From Apteryx mantelli (taxonomy: Eukaryota > Chordata > Aves > Apterygiformes > Apterygidae): a stretch of 64,000 nucleotides of DNA. Positions within the stretch are counted from its first letter, which is position 1. Each line of letters begins with the position of its first letter. Below the pieces are notes generated by a model. The model was not told the origin of the DNA and searched no databases. It saw only the letters and a program-made list of their open reading frames with translations. Of the stretch, positions 11,391 through 24,120 are shown one piece after another. The position numbers and the translations under genes were made by a program. The stretch lies in assembly GCF_036417845.1 (NCBI RefSeq), contig NC_089980.1, forward strand, positions 59,704,501-59,768,500, in the 5' to 3' direction.

Positions 11391-11689
11391 TGCACCTCGG
11401 TAGTTGTGCTTTGGGTTGTTTTGAATCTGTCTGGTTGTGTCTGCCACAGTACGTGTGCTTGCTCTCTAGGTGCCCTCAAGACGAGGATGATGGGCTGATA
11501 ATTGACACGGAGAATACGGGCTGCTTAAATATTTGCTCGTTTAGGACGGCTGTTTATACAGTCACTAGCAACTTGCTTTCAAACGAAACCTTCCGGAGCC
11601 GGTGGATACCGGTGGGCGTTGCATGGCTGCCTATTCAAGTAAACGCAGTGCTGGGGACTCGGAGGGATCAATAACGGCACATGGCCAAG

Positions 11690-12080
11690 GGAGGATAAAG
11701 AGCAGAATTAGGATGAGCCCTTCCTAACGGGCTTCCTCTCGGTCCAGGCGGAGACGCGCTGGTGCAGTGGTGCCGCCGTGGTGGGTGCACGGAGCGAGCG
11801 GCAGGGTCGTGCCGGCGGAGGACAATAGGCGGCGGCGGGCGGCGGGGAACAATGGGGCGGCTGCTCCGGGCCGAGGCATCGCCCGCGCCCCGACTGCGCG
11901 CGGCTTCGGGGCGCCGGCAAGCAAAACGGGGAGGTCCTGTGCGCGGCTTGGGGGATTTCGCCCCGCTCCAGCCCAGTAATTCAGGCATAATCTAATCTTT
12001 CCGCTGGGCGGGGATTCAGGGGGGCGGCAGCCTCCGCGGGGGGAGGCTTGGCCTTGAGGGGCTGGGGGGGGGGGGGAGAG
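11690..12080. promoter_or_regulatory. second GC-rich/CpG island, no gene seen
   Basis: A CpG-dense block about 300 bases after the end of PRR18, separated from the first island by AT-richer sequence. Open frames occur on both strands only because GC-rich DNA lacks stops; none shows family similarity. It ends in a G13 run (12064-12076) and a GAGAGGAGGG purine tract. It could be a promoter for a non-coding transcript or a distal regulatory element. Confidence 0.5.
12064..12076 (+). repeat. G13 homopolymer
   Basis: Thirteen consecutive G followed by a purine-only tract. Able to form a G-quadruplex and prone to length error. Confidence 0.85.
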
Positions 12081-12399
12081 GAGGGAGAGAGGGGCTTAGG
12101 TGTAGAAAAATTACAGCTCAAAAGGTAAGTCTTAACAGGCTCAGAAACGCTCTCTTATTGCCACTCCTCTATTATTTCTAAGGAACTTATAAGAATAAAA
12201 GAAACAAGTAAATATTTACTACGGCATGGCCAGCATTTTGCAAATAAAGAAATATTTGAGCCTGTAGGATCGTGTTAAATTGGATTTATCAAGCAGAGTA
12301 AAACGCAATTTAGTGCTACAAATTGGAAATTATACATTTCATTGAGATGTAAATTGCTTACACCAGAGGATGTTTGTGTTGACTGTCTCATTAAATTCT

Positions 12400-12414
12400 G
12401 GGGGGGGGGGGGGG
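12400..12414 (+). repeat. G15 homopolymer
   Basis: Fifteen consecutive G in otherwise AT-rich sequence. Confidence 0.9.
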
Positions 12415-14779
12415 TGTTTTTATGGCTACGTTGGGTACAATGATAATGTGTTACATTTTGTACAGTATCTCATTTTGCTCCAGGTTTGATTAAACAGTTT
12501 TTTCCACAATCTTTTCTTAAGCTCAGGAATGACAGAGCAGATGCTTTGAAAAACATATTTATTATTAACTAAATGCATTGATACAGCCACTGAAAAAATA
12601 ATGAACCAATCTAACACAGATGTAAAACAGCTGTGTTCAAATCCTAGAGCTTGAACTGTAGCTGAGTTTGCCTCTGTATTTTCAGGGAGATGTTGGTTTA
12701 TAAGGGAGCAACTTTGACTCTCACAAATGTTAAGTTCCTTAAAACTGCTGTATGCTTTCATACCAAATATAATCTTTGCCAGTTGCAAAGAAAAGTGATT
12801 CACTTGTTAAAGGATGAAGTATTAAAAAAAGCCTACTGAAAGCTGCTTTGTTCAGTCTGAAGCGCAACAGAAAATTCAATAAATATGAATGCACAACAGC
12901 AGCAAAACACAGTTAGTAGCAGGACTCTTGGCAAAAAATTAAAGGGGACAGCCAATTTTGACAATAAAGGAATATGTTCAAAGTATGCTAGAAGAATTTG
13001 AGAATTTGAGAAGTGCATGGATAGATTTTTCTTCTAAAGGATTAGTTTGAACAAAGATACCCAGAAATCATGCAGCTAAGATCTTTTGTATTGGATAGTT
13101 TATTGTGCATAAAAATTGGAAATGGCCTGAGATGGGCCCTTAGATTTTGCATTGAATATTAAGAGCCACTGAGCTCTTTAGAGTCATATGTCTCCTTGGA
13201 ACAGTACCTCCTTCACTAAAACTTAACATCAAAATTTGTTGATTTCAGTATTTACTAACTTTTATGCTCTCTTTTAATGTCAAATGGTATTGCTTGTGTT
13301 CTGAGTATCTCTATCCAAAGGGTCAATAAATCTTATGTGACATTAAAAAGGACAGAAAAAGTTATTTGTTATATACTAACAATAACTTTCCTGAACTTTG
13401 CATGTGGCTTACCTCTAGGTATTTTTTCAGTTAAAAAGAAAACTGATTAATTCTAGTACCTCAAAACTGTAGATAAATTAAACATAATAACACAGGCTAC
13501 TTACTTCATTAATATCTGGGATAATAGTTGTTTAAGTCCAGTTGCAGGCTTCACAAGACCAAAATGTTTGTGAAGATTCTGACAGTGGTGAAAACCCTCC
13601 ATATACCCTCATTGTATTTATGTTTTGTGGCACAGCTCCTGCCATCTAAGATCCATTAATTAAGTTATATGTCGAGAGAGATGATACTACAAACTAATTG
13701 GGCCATTTTCCTGCTGAAAGACTGAGAGTCCTTTGAAGCGTCAAGAACCAAAACTCTGATTCAGCCACTACAAGGGCCCGACTCCAGGAGACTTCAAACA
13801 CGTCAGTGGACGGCAGCCCAAGGGGCCATGTGTTTGGTGAATTCTCATCGCGGTACTGCCCCATCTCAGCAGTGCGTGGTTCGCCTGAAGCATCCCCAAC
13901 CATCCCTGCCTGAGCAGTGGTTTCAGAGCATCGTGCTAGTGAGCACGAGCAGAAAATGAAAGGGAGGTACTGTGAAACAAAGGTCTTCTGTCTCTTTGCT
14001 GCATCTGTATTAAATGAAGGTCAAGAGAACTTTTCCGTGAGTCTCTACAGAACCTGCCTGATCCTCTCCTAAGTTACTATCCAACAGCTTTCTCAATTTT
14101 GAATCTCCGAAGCTGCCAAAACACTCCAGTATAAGTATCTGAAAAGCTATTATTGCGTACTGATGAAAAGATTAAATGTGTTCAGGAGTACTTTTCAGAT
14201 GGCATAGATCTGCTCTTGCCATAACATCCAACAGTCTGATCAGAATTCACTACATTTGCTTTTTACAGTGTATACATCCTCAAGGAGCCTTGTGCGGGGA
14301 CCTGTGACTCCAACTCACAACCCTTTTAGCTGCTGAAAGAGAATTATGAGCAGCTGGGGCCATGGGATGTTTAAAATAATCAATATTTGCTTCAGGGTAG
14401 ATAGTTTCCCTTCCTCCACAGTATGATTTACAGTGAAGAAGCATACTCTGGGTCTCTCGTCTTTTAGGCAGCTATTAAATGCTGTCAAATGCACTACTGT
14501 TTCTGAGCAAGCATTGGGAAGCTAGACACAGATTAACCCCATACTTCTCCAACTGAACAACCCCACCCCTACACTCTCTAAATTCAGGCTGGGATATGAG
14601 AGAAAACTCAGTGATGCACAATTTCCTAGTGTCAGTGATCAGAAACAAAGAGTGTGCCCTGAACTGGGGTAATGTACGAAAATGGTCTGAATTCCTTCCT
14701 CAAAGACATAGCTCACAAATAGTAAAACCCCACAATGTGATTTCAGCATTCAGTACCAAGTACAGCCGGGCCTGCAACT

Positions 14780-14792
14780 CCCCCCCCCCCCC
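14780..14792 (+). repeat. C13 homopolymer
   Basis: Thirteen consecutive C. Confidence 0.9.
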
Positions 14793-14858
14793 AAAGGAAA
14801 ATGTAAAGCTATTGCATAATCCAGCATTTACAAATTTGATGGGTATGAGACTGTCTTT

Positions 14859-14894
14859 GGATGGTCTATGTTAAATGGATGGTTTATGTTAAAT
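14859..14894 (+). repeat. tandem duplication, 2 x 18 bp
   Basis: GGATGGTCTATGTTAAAT is followed directly by GGATGGTTTATGTTAAAT, one mismatch. Confidence 0.9.
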
Positions 14895-15349
14895 CCTTGT
14901 ATACACTAGCTATGAATTTGTCAGTGAAGAAGATGAAATTGTTTAAGCATTTGGTACTTGAATGCACATTCTGTATTCTGGAATGAACAAGAATTAAAAG
15001 TTTTTTAGAAAGAAAGCAAAATCACATCACTTATCAAGACATTCATATACAGTGTACCTTAAAGTCATTTCTAAATTACTGTAGCTCTTCAGGATAAGAA
15101 TGATATTTTATTGTGTATTTGTAATACATTTAATTCAAGGAAAATGGTGGAGTGGAAAAATGGATACATTGACAAAATTAGTATCTTTCATCTCAAATTT
15201 GAATTGAGAGCTCATTCTTGCACAGCTTTTATATTCTCTTGGGCTCTTCCTCACCAAAACACTTTTAAAGCCCAGACAAGCACTATTCCCTATGAGCTGT
15301 AACACAGCCTCATCTGCCATTATCAGCTGTGCCTAATGGATCCTAATTC

Positions 15350-15369
15350 GTGGATGGATGGATGGATGG
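15350..15369 (+). repeat. (TGGA)n microsatellite
   Basis: Almost five TGGA units in a row. Confidence 0.9.
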
Positions 15370-16559
15370 TAGCAACAGGATTTGGTTGCTCTTTTGTGAG
15401 TGGACTAGAAGTACAGTGTCTTAATCAGCAACACTTTCTTTCCAACAGGGAGAGGGAAGGATTGAGAGGGTTAGTTTCTTGGGGGTTTTCTTGTGCTGGA
15501 TTTAGAGGTACATTCTGTCTTCTCGCTAAAGAAAAGCTCCACTGTCCTAAGCAGTGGTTTTGTAAGGAGAGGAAGAGCCTTTGAGAAGGTTTTGCTTTGA
15601 TACTTTCTGAAAGAGGATTCACCATTTTGCAGCAATCAATTACAGCAATGTTCGAGTTCCAGCTGACGTGTATAACACACAAGTCTCAAGTGATGCTGAT
15701 TACCTGTAATTTCTGCTAGCTCAGTCAGAATCAAAGTTAATACTGTTCAGGAGGCTGCCTCCAAGATATGAGAGAGGCAGATTTTCTTTTCCCTTCAGTG
15801 AAAAATACCTGAAGCAACAGTCTTTCAGCATAGATGTGCTGGTAGTTTGTTATTTATAGAGTCTCTCAGTGCTTCTAAGCATATGGGGAAAATGTTGTGA
15901 TACTATACAGATACTTCAGGGGCAAGCCAGCAAAATGCATGTGGTGTGGGTGATGAGCTTCAACGTGTAGGGAGTTCAGAGAGAGTCACTGCTTCCCAGT
16001 AATAGCGGCAAGATGATTCCATAGACAATAAACTGATATATTTTAGTCCGTTTCAGCTTTAATGAAAGGGTTGTTAAAGTCTTTTTGGAAGCAGTTTTTA
16101 AGAGTTGTTTTTTTTTTTTTTTTTTACAGTGTATGATAAAGACTTGACAGTTTTGGAATGGTTTAAAGTTTTTGTTTTGTTTTGTTTTAACTGAAGATAT
16201 CAAAACCACGCAGTCTTTGTTTCACAATAAGGTGTCTTGGGATAACGATCTTCAATCCTTCTTACTGTGAGGGCTTACATCTTAGGTGGAAGCACGACGT
16301 GTGTAAAATCATAAAAAATGATTTCCATTCCCCAAATTAGTTTTACACTGTGGTTAAACATACTGTTGAGTCAGGCCCAGATGATGCTCAGCTTTCAGGG
16401 TCCTGAGGATGTCACAGTTTCATGACCTTTCCTGTCACCACACTTCCGAGCGCTGGTAAGAGCTGAGTTTTGCGTGAAAGGTGGGGGGGAGGGGTAAGTG
16501 CGCCTATTTAAACAGAGAAATGAAGCAAATGAAAAGGACGAGTAACGTTATCTCTTGAT

Positions 16560-17580
16560 TGCTAGTTCTCCTACAAACATCGGTCTGAGCCAGCCAGCTC
16601 TGCGCCTTGCTGTGCTCCACCAGCCTCACCCAGCAGCGCTGCAAAGGCGGGCCTCGCTGCCCGTTACCCCGGCGCTGCGCGGGTGCGCGCCCCGCGGCGG
16701 CGGGAGGGGGAGGAAGGGCGACCTGCCCCAGGTTTTGTGTCTGTCGGACAAAACTGCTCCAAGTTAGCCAACAAGCTGCTTTACAGCGTCTCGGTTAGCG
16801 CGGACGAGAGCAGATTTTAGTAGTTTTAGTTATTTTTTAACGGTCGCTTGGTTGACTGAGTGGCAGCCCTTGGGTGCATTACCAACAGCCGATCAGGTAA
16901 GTCACGTAGTGAGGGGAAGGGAGCTCATTTACAGCCTTTGCTTCGTCAGAGCATTTTCGGAGTACAAAATCTAAACGGGAGCAGTGCTACGTGCCAGAAC
17001 TCTTGATATTTTAAATTTAAAAAAAAATCCGCAGACACTATTTACAGTTTGAATAGAAGTAAGAATGAAAGCAAAGTCCTCGGGAAAGGAGGCTCCGCAC
17101 GCGAAACGCTTGGTTGCAATTAACAGGAAAAAAAAAAGATCCCCACAAACCCGCCACTTTTTTGTGAATGCCTCATCGGCTGCCCCAGGCTGCGCCGCGG
17201 GGAGCGGGGCTGCGGGAGCGCCCAGGTACCGGGCACCCCCCGCGGCCGCCGGCAAACTGCGACGCCTCCGCGCACAGGGGCGGCCGGGACTGACGCTGTG
17301 CGGGGAAGGTGCCGAGACCCGTGCGGTGCTGGCGTAAACGGAGCGGGCGGCGCCGCGCTGCCGTTAAGAACGCGCCGCCTAACGGCTCTCGGGGGGCCGT
17401 TACCGCCCGCCGCGGGGCGCCCCCGAGGTGACGCCGCTCGCGTCGCCATGTCCGTGCGCCCCCGCCGGCTGTGGCGCCCAGCGCGGAGGTCCTGCCCGGT
17501 GCATCTCCCGGCGCTGGATGGCCGGGCTAGAGGGAGACGTGCCGGTGGCTTGCCCGTTAGCCTGAAGCTCGCTTCACTAG
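16560..17580. promoter_or_regulatory. third CpG island, candidate promoter of downstream gene
   Basis: Two CpG-dense lobes (about 16590-16740 and 17170-17560) on an AT-rich background, without a recognisable coding region. A good splice donor follows the island (CTG|GTGAGG near 17614), and a pyrimidine-tract acceptor lies at 17774. Both would suit a 5' UTR exon starting inside the island. The next supported exons downstream (24043 on) are on the + strand, so this island is the natural promoter candidate for them. TSS position is not visible. Confidence 0.5.
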
Positions 17581-17774
17581 ATTAGGCTTTTCTTAAGGCC
17601 GAGTTGTGTACTGGTGAGGGGGACCCCAGTAACAGCGAAGTACAATGAGGCCTGTAATAACGTACCCACTAAGTATGTTTAACTTTGGCCTTGTGGTTAG
17701 CTGTTCTAACAAGGTGCCTTTATGTTGTTCTCTGTTTATACAGGCTTGTTTATCTTCGCTGTTTCTCTTGACAG

Positions 17775-17915
17775 ACCGGTAGGGAGACTGTAATGGTTAT
17801 GGCAGCCAACGTACAGCACTACCAAAAGAGTGCGTTTCCTCCAATTCTGAATATTTATCTGCCACTTCATTGCAGGAATCAGATAATATTTCTCAATAAG
17901 AAGTTGTGGCTTTAA
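17775..17915 (+). other. candidate 5' coding exon, start ATG 17793
   Basis: The acceptor TGTTTCTCTTGACAG ends at 17774. An ATG at 17793 opens 40 codons beginning MVMAANVQHYQKSAFPPILN and ending at TAA 17913-17915. If this is the first coding exon of the unidentified gene further right, it must use an internal donor. Possible sites are AAC|GTACAG (ending 17810, phase 0, which would join exon 24043 in frame) or AAGAA|GTTGTG (phase 2, which would need another exon). The position just after a CpG island fits, but similarity to any family was not seen, so this is a weak call. Confidence 0.25.
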
Positions 17916-20900
17916 ATGGATTTCTTTTTAACTTAGTCCATATAGTAATTATAGTTCTGTAAAACATTTTTATTTACTACCTGGTTCCTGAAGGTCTTAA
18001 GAGATGCAGCCATTTTAATAGAGGCTCATATGACACAATCACACCCCACTTTTTTCCCGTGGTGACTAGTATTGCAACTTCTCATATAGTTCCTGATAGT
18101 GAACACACCTATCTTTTCCTCCTTTCTTACTGCCAACCCCCACATTCAGTGCCAAGCTTCATAGCAAACAAAGAAAGTGTCAACAGTTGATTCTCAAAGA
18201 CCTTTGTGTGGGGCTGTATGTCATTTGGAATTTTTTTTACCACCATGTGAAGTGCTGAACAGATCTTGAGAGTGATCTTAGCCAAGTGGGCTTTCTTACA
18301 CATTAACATGCTTTCTTCAAAATAGTTTGGGATGACTGAAATTTCTTTTCAGGACAGGCACAAATGTCCTGCATGAACATTATTAAAAGGAAAGTTATGG
18401 TGCTCTGGAGTTAAGTATTTGCTATGATGATATTTTGTACTGATCACTATATTAAACCATGTATTCTGTGCAGAATTAACTTTTGTTTATAGGTGGTCAC
18501 TGAGCTGCTTGTAACTTTCAGAAAAACTTGTGTGGAGTCTTTATGCAGATCATCTTAGAGTAGAAATAATTTGGCTTGCCAGATGTATCTGGAGGATAAT
18601 ACATGAGATGCCATTAGCAGGTGATTCCTATAAATTATGAATACAAGAAAAATGCTAATCCCCAACTTTCAATCTCATGACTTTCTAGTTTTTCCAACAG
18701 AGCTTACAATAGGCCTCTGTCAAAATGAGAAATACTTTGACCTAGATACCTTTAGTAATCACTATAATGTCTTCAAATTAAACCTGGCAATACTGCAGGG
18801 TGGCAATTACTGTGGAATATCAAATGCTGAACTTGTATTGATGCTTATAATACCTTTTGGAGTGGTTTTTGCTTCTTGGAATGTTTGGGAAAGTTGACTG
18901 AAGAATACGGGATTCACATCCCTATTGCAAACCTCGTTAATGATCGTACTGAAAGTATAATCAGTAACAAAAAAAAGCTGTTTTTTGTTTTGTTCTTCTA
19001 TGCCTGGTGTTCTTATGAAATATTATATCTGTACAGTGCTTCTCTGCTGCTCATGGGAAGTGCCTTACTGCAAAGTTGAATTAGCTAACTTCTCATTTTT
19101 CTGCATTTATTAACAGCAATGTGGCAAAATAAACTGGTTCATAGATCAGCAGGAGTTAAAAAGTTTGCAATTTGTGGGTTACTTGGAATCCGTAGGTTAC
19201 TTCTAAGGGTTTCATGAAATTTCAGAAAGAAAAGCAAGCTAATGGTCCATAGGTTTAGACATGCTAGTCAGGAATCTCTACCCCTACTGGCAAATTATTG
19301 GGATCAGCTATTTGAAAAATGCCGAAAGCTGCAGGAATGGAGAGTAAGAATATGTAGAAGTCTGCAGTTTTGACAGCTTGGGGCAAAGGAGAAAAATGTG
19401 TTGTCTAAGGCAGTACTGAAGTGGAAGTAGAATTAAGGACTACAGAAAGTCATCTGCCAAATGGCTCTCTTATCTGAATGAGGAACTGAATGAATATTGT
19501 GCTGGTGCTCTTTTGTAACAAACCAAGCTAGAAATCCTAAACTTAACTTCTTACTGGAGTTTGAAGAGCTGGTTTTTGGAAACAAAGATCTCATTATTAT
19601 CTTCTCTCTTTCCTAACTTCCGAATGACTAATCTGAAAAGAACTTTGCAGGTACAAACAGTATCACTAACCTCTAGTGGATGAATACAGATTTAGACCCA
19701 AATGGGCAGAGCACAGCCAACCTGGCCTGCAAACAGCTGTGCTACCACTGGCTGACACCCAGCTGTGGCAAAGCTTCCCTCTTGGCTCAGCTGGCTAACC
19801 TGCTTATGTGGCTGCTCCCTAACCCACTGCATTCACAGTGAGCTTGGCTAGCATAAGCTGGAGATCTTTGCTCATCTGGTTTGCTTGGACTGATATGACT
19901 AAGGAGAGTTTCTGCCGATGGCTGAGTCAATAGATGCAAATGAGATGTTTTTCTGTAAACCTCTTGATTACACCCAGCATGACTGAATGCTTTATTCATA
20001 CTGTATTGACCACCTGAAGGGCTTACTCTGCCTTCCACTTTTCTTTGCCTTAAGCTATCGCTAGTTAGAAGCAAATGGGTAAAGAGGAGGTATTGTTGTT
20101 AGTCATATGTTAGCCTGTTTTCATTGTCCTTTAGACAGAGTCACATTAAAAGTGGGATTTCATCCCACTTGCCACTCACAAATGTGCCTCAGTTAACTGC
20201 TGTAGTTGTTTCTGGGGGAAGAGCAAGTTGTATGAGCTCTTTTCTTGCCTTCATTGTTGCCAGGGTACTGTTAAACAACAAAGAGGTTCAATTTTGCTTG
20301 ACAAGGAAGCATAGTGGGTCATGGGTACTTCAGTTTTTTTTCCCCAAAGTGAAGAAAATACCTTGAGTTCCTGTTTTAGGGTTGTTGGTGTTTATATAGT
20401 ATTCATAGCCTTGCAATTTATCTCCAGTTAATGTAACAACAAAGTTAAGAAAACAACCTTTGTTTTGATTCTTTGAATGATTCATATCCCCTTTGTGGCT
20501 GTTTTGTTCAAAAATAAGGAAGGGGGGGGGAGAAAGAGAGTATATCCTAAGTACAAAGGGAGAAGATAAAAGCATCAACCCATTTCTGTACCTCCTACGT
20601 AATATTGCCATAGTAACAAAGAAATGAATGTAGCTGTTCATCACAGACTGCTGAGGTAAAGCAGACACTATTCTTATTAAAAGGAATATTAGCAAAATAC
20701 GTATTTTTAAGGTGTCAATAATGAATTAAGAAAAAATGATCTCCCAGATATAGTACATTCTGTAAGCTAATAATGAATTGCCACTTTGCATGAAGGGAGG
20801 GCAATTAAGGCATTTAGCAAACATTTATAATGCTGTGTGGGAGATAAAATGCTGTGATTTACAAAGCCATGCTGAGCTGAAAAATGCAGTCACAGATAAT

Positions 20901-23900
20901 ATAATCTGACATTAAATTTACATGAGACCAACAGCTCTCTCTTTAATATATTTCTGTAATGGCAGTTGGTTGTGGCTGTTGCCAAATATTTGTACTACAG
21001 TATTGACTAGCTATGTTTTAATCCAGATTAGCATACAAGTGGGGAAAGTATTTGTGTATTTAGGACTGCACAATGATCCTGATGCTATCTTTTTAACTCT
21101 TAAACCACCTGCAGAGGGGATGAAAGTCTATTCCAAGTGTTCAGGCTTGAAAAAATATATATTATGTATATATTCCAATGAAAAAAGAAATAGTTCAGTT
21201 ACTCTCAAGAGTAAGACTAGAGAAGAACAAAAAAGTGCAACCATTTCAGTGCACCAGTCTAACATCTCCATGCTTTGGAACAAAAACTTGACATTTAACT
21301 TGTCAGCCTTTTTTGTTCTTTTGAGGAAAATACACGTCTGTATTTGACCAAGTGATACATTAAAAAGAATATCTATTACTTTGCACACATTCTTAAAGGC
21401 TTTATTAATTTAAAAGTTTTTCTAAAGGCTTTTTTTTCTGCTTAAGTGTGTTTAAAATGAGGACTTGAAGGAGTTGATCAGGACTTTGCTAGCAGCCACA
21501 GCTGCCTCCTGGGACAAGGAGGTAGGAAATGGCAGCAGGAGCAGCCATTCCTAAACCCTCAGTACCCTTTCTGCCAGCCTCTGAGGCCTCTGGTTTGGAT
21601 TAAAACACAACAAGAACCAGAACTGGAGGTAACAGATCTGGGGAAAGTGTGCTCAGATACCTGGGAGGATGGTACAGATTGAGGACAGAGCCAGGCTGGA
21701 GGAACTGAAAGACTGAGCCACGAAGAGCGATAGCTGGAAACTCTGCAGCTATTGGAATGGGCAGAACTGGGGACTGAATTTAGAGTGGCTCAGAGATCCT
21801 GTCAGCAAAAGTCTGTGAAACCCAAAAGTAAATTGTGTGTCTCAGCCCCTCCAGTGGCTGACTTGTGTAGCAAGTGATAAACTGAAACTGCCAACAGAGC
21901 CACTTCCTTCACTCAGGTGTGTGTTGGCAGCCAGACAGTCCTGCTCCTTCTGACAGCTGATACAGAAGGCAGTGTAATGCCACACGATGTCTTTTTTGGA
22001 GAAGATGGGAAGAAGGCTGGCATTCACTTTTTTGTTTTTGAAAGGAACAACCTAGGAAGTTAAACACACACACACACACACACACACACACCTGCCTCAA
22101 TTGTGAAGTCAAGTGCACAGGAGTTAGGTATTATTTAATTAATCCATCCCCTTTAGTCATGTACTCATATACTTTTTTTCTAAGTGATCTCAGCTTCCCT
22201 TATTGTTCAAGACCTGTTGTTAATTACACAGCTGTTACATTCCTGGGAGTCTATTGTGCCCTGCTATGATGTTTTTTACAAGTTCCCTGCACTGATGACT
22301 GGAAACTTCTAAAAATCATCTGAATATGCAGACTATTTGGTGATGTGAACATGTTCTAATGCTGTTAAATTTAAGGTGCCTGTTAGAGTTACTGTGTGTC
22401 AGGAAAGACTTCTTTGGGTGTTTCTACGTGGGATTTGTGCTCCAGTTAAAGGCTGGCAAACCTGAGCTTTTGCTTCCTGAGCATGCTAATAGGGTCTTTC
22501 TTGCATTTCAGCTGCTGAGGAATCTGTATGTGTGAGGGGAACAAATAAAGATCATGTGACCCAGTCTCTTTTCACAGTTTGAACAGTTGCCTAAAGGGTA
22601 TTTTATTGCTTGTCTGTGAGTAGTAAATACTTTTTCTGTGAAACTGTGGTGTACCGTGGAGCCCCAGTTTCAAAAACAATTCTTAAATTTTCAGGGGCAG
22701 CTTTGTGTATGTGGAAAACTGCATGTTCATGTGGAGGCAGGAAAGTAGGATTTGGAAGAGCTGACCCTTTTTCTTACTGGGGAAATTTGTGAATTACTGT
22801 TTCTCATCAGATTACTGTAATTAAAAGAGAGATCACACAGATTTAGAAGCAAATGAAAAGCAGGACTCCTCTTCCTGGTTCATATATCAGGCTAAAGAGT
22901 TAGAGCCTCACGTGCATCCTCTTCTCCTAGTGTAATAAACTCATCTCAGCTCAGAGAAGTAAAATACTCTCAGTCTAGTCAGCAGCCTGGTTGTTACATT
23001 GCTCTCCTGGAGGGTAAAGGAATGTGGGTCTGAACCTCTTCATGCAGAGGAAGTGAGCGCATTGACTACTAGCCTGTTGCATAAAGCTTGCCAGTTTGAA
23101 GGATAGTTTTCACAATTAGAGAGATGACGGTGAAATGCCTCTGTTTATGAGAGAACTGAGCCTCACAGAGATGGCTAAATCAGGGTTTGTAGTGAAACAT
23201 GTGAGTGTAGATTTAAGAAACATTTCTCTTGGGTACTTCCTGCTTGTTACTTTAGGATTTTTTTTTTTTTTTTTTCCAATCTCTGCAGTCAGGGTATGGA
23301 AAATGTCCTTGCACCAGTGATGGGAGCATATCTTGAGAACTTGAGCCCCAGGCTCTGCTGAACACTGTCGATGTGGGTTTTGGTGTCTGACTTGGGCCTG
23401 TGCATTCCAGTCTGTGTGCTGAATGCCAGAAACTACATGAGGTAATGCTAAGTGTTGCTACACTTCAGCATGCACCTCTTTGGACTTCTGTGGATTCAGG
23501 CCCTTGTTGTAATTTGTGTGCTGTGATTCAGGTGGTTTTGCACAACAGAAATCTATGCTTAATCTTCTTGCATTTGCAAAGTGATACAATACGGAGGTTA
23601 GGACTATAAAGTGTACTTTCTATGGTGTTTAAATTCTTTAGAAAAGTAGTCACTGCATTGTCTAACACAATGGGAGAAGTGAAGCAATATTGACATGAGG
23701 CAGCGTTGGTTTGTGTGAATTCAGGACAGTATTTTATATACAGTAGGCAAATAATTCAACCCATGACTAATCAAATAAGAATGTTAGCATGCCAATGAGC
23801 AGATTCACCCTTGGGTTTAACAGTACATTTGCAGTGACTTCACAGCAATTGCATTTACCAGGGGCAAAATTTGGGTTGCATAAAGGAAGGATGGGTACAC

Positions 23901-24042
23901 CACCATATGTACATGATTAATCATCTGCTGAACTTTTTCTGGTTTTCCTGGTGTACACACTGGGATGCTGCACAGTATAATTCACCGTTGTGTGATGTCA
24001 TTCTCAGATTGCTTATGTTATTTCCTTTTCTTCCTTCACAAG
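17916..24042. other. probable intron or intergenic, no exon assigned
   Basis: AT-rich DNA with an (AC)n microsatellite at 22064-22090 and a G9 run at 20522-20530. A block at about 20700-20930 (ATAATGAATTA, TAAGCTAATAATGAATTG and similar words, no simple repeats) resembles a conserved non-coding element. Short acceptor-plus-open stretches occur (for example after 22511 and after the long T tract ending at 23288), but none could be joined with confidence to the exon at 24043. Confidence 0.45.
22064..22090 (+). repeat. (AC)13 microsatellite
   Basis: Twenty-seven bases of uninterrupted AC dinucleotide. Confidence 0.95.
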
Positions 24043-24120
24043 CACCCATTGATTTGTTGCTCATCTATCTTGAGACCGAACTCCACTCAGAGGGTGCTGC
24101 AAGCGGCATGGAAACTTCTG
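24043..24120 (+). CDS. unidentified gene, exon a
   Basis: Twenty-six codons, phase 0 at both ends, HPLICCSSILRPNSTQRVLQ then AAWKLL. The acceptor is a strong C/T tract (TTTCCTTTTCTTCCTTCACAAG); the donor is CTG|GTAAAA. A second frame is also open across this segment, so the frame choice rests on the next exon, which is open only in phase 0. Confidence 0.5.

Larger units (their letters stand above)
12081..16550. other. intergenic, no gene recognised
   Basis: AT-rich DNA with no exon I can support on either strand. It contains a G15 run (12400-12414), a C13 run (14780-14792), a tandem 18-bp duplication (14859-14894) and a TGGA microsatellite (about 15350-15369). The block 12180-12370, rich in AAATTG/TTTATG-like words and lacking simple repeats, has the look of a conserved non-coding element, but this cannot be shown without alignment. 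Confidence 0.55.

Noticed and set aside
11668..11995. Open frames on both strands in the second CpG island
   Set aside because: Expected from GC-rich sequence lacking stops; no similarity or conserved blocks.
20922..21347. 141-codon open frame
   Set aside because: No recognisable domain and no sign of splicing signals that would make it an exon.
11391..24042. TBXT (Brachyury) expected next to PRR18
   Set aside because: No T-box-encoding exon was found on either strand.
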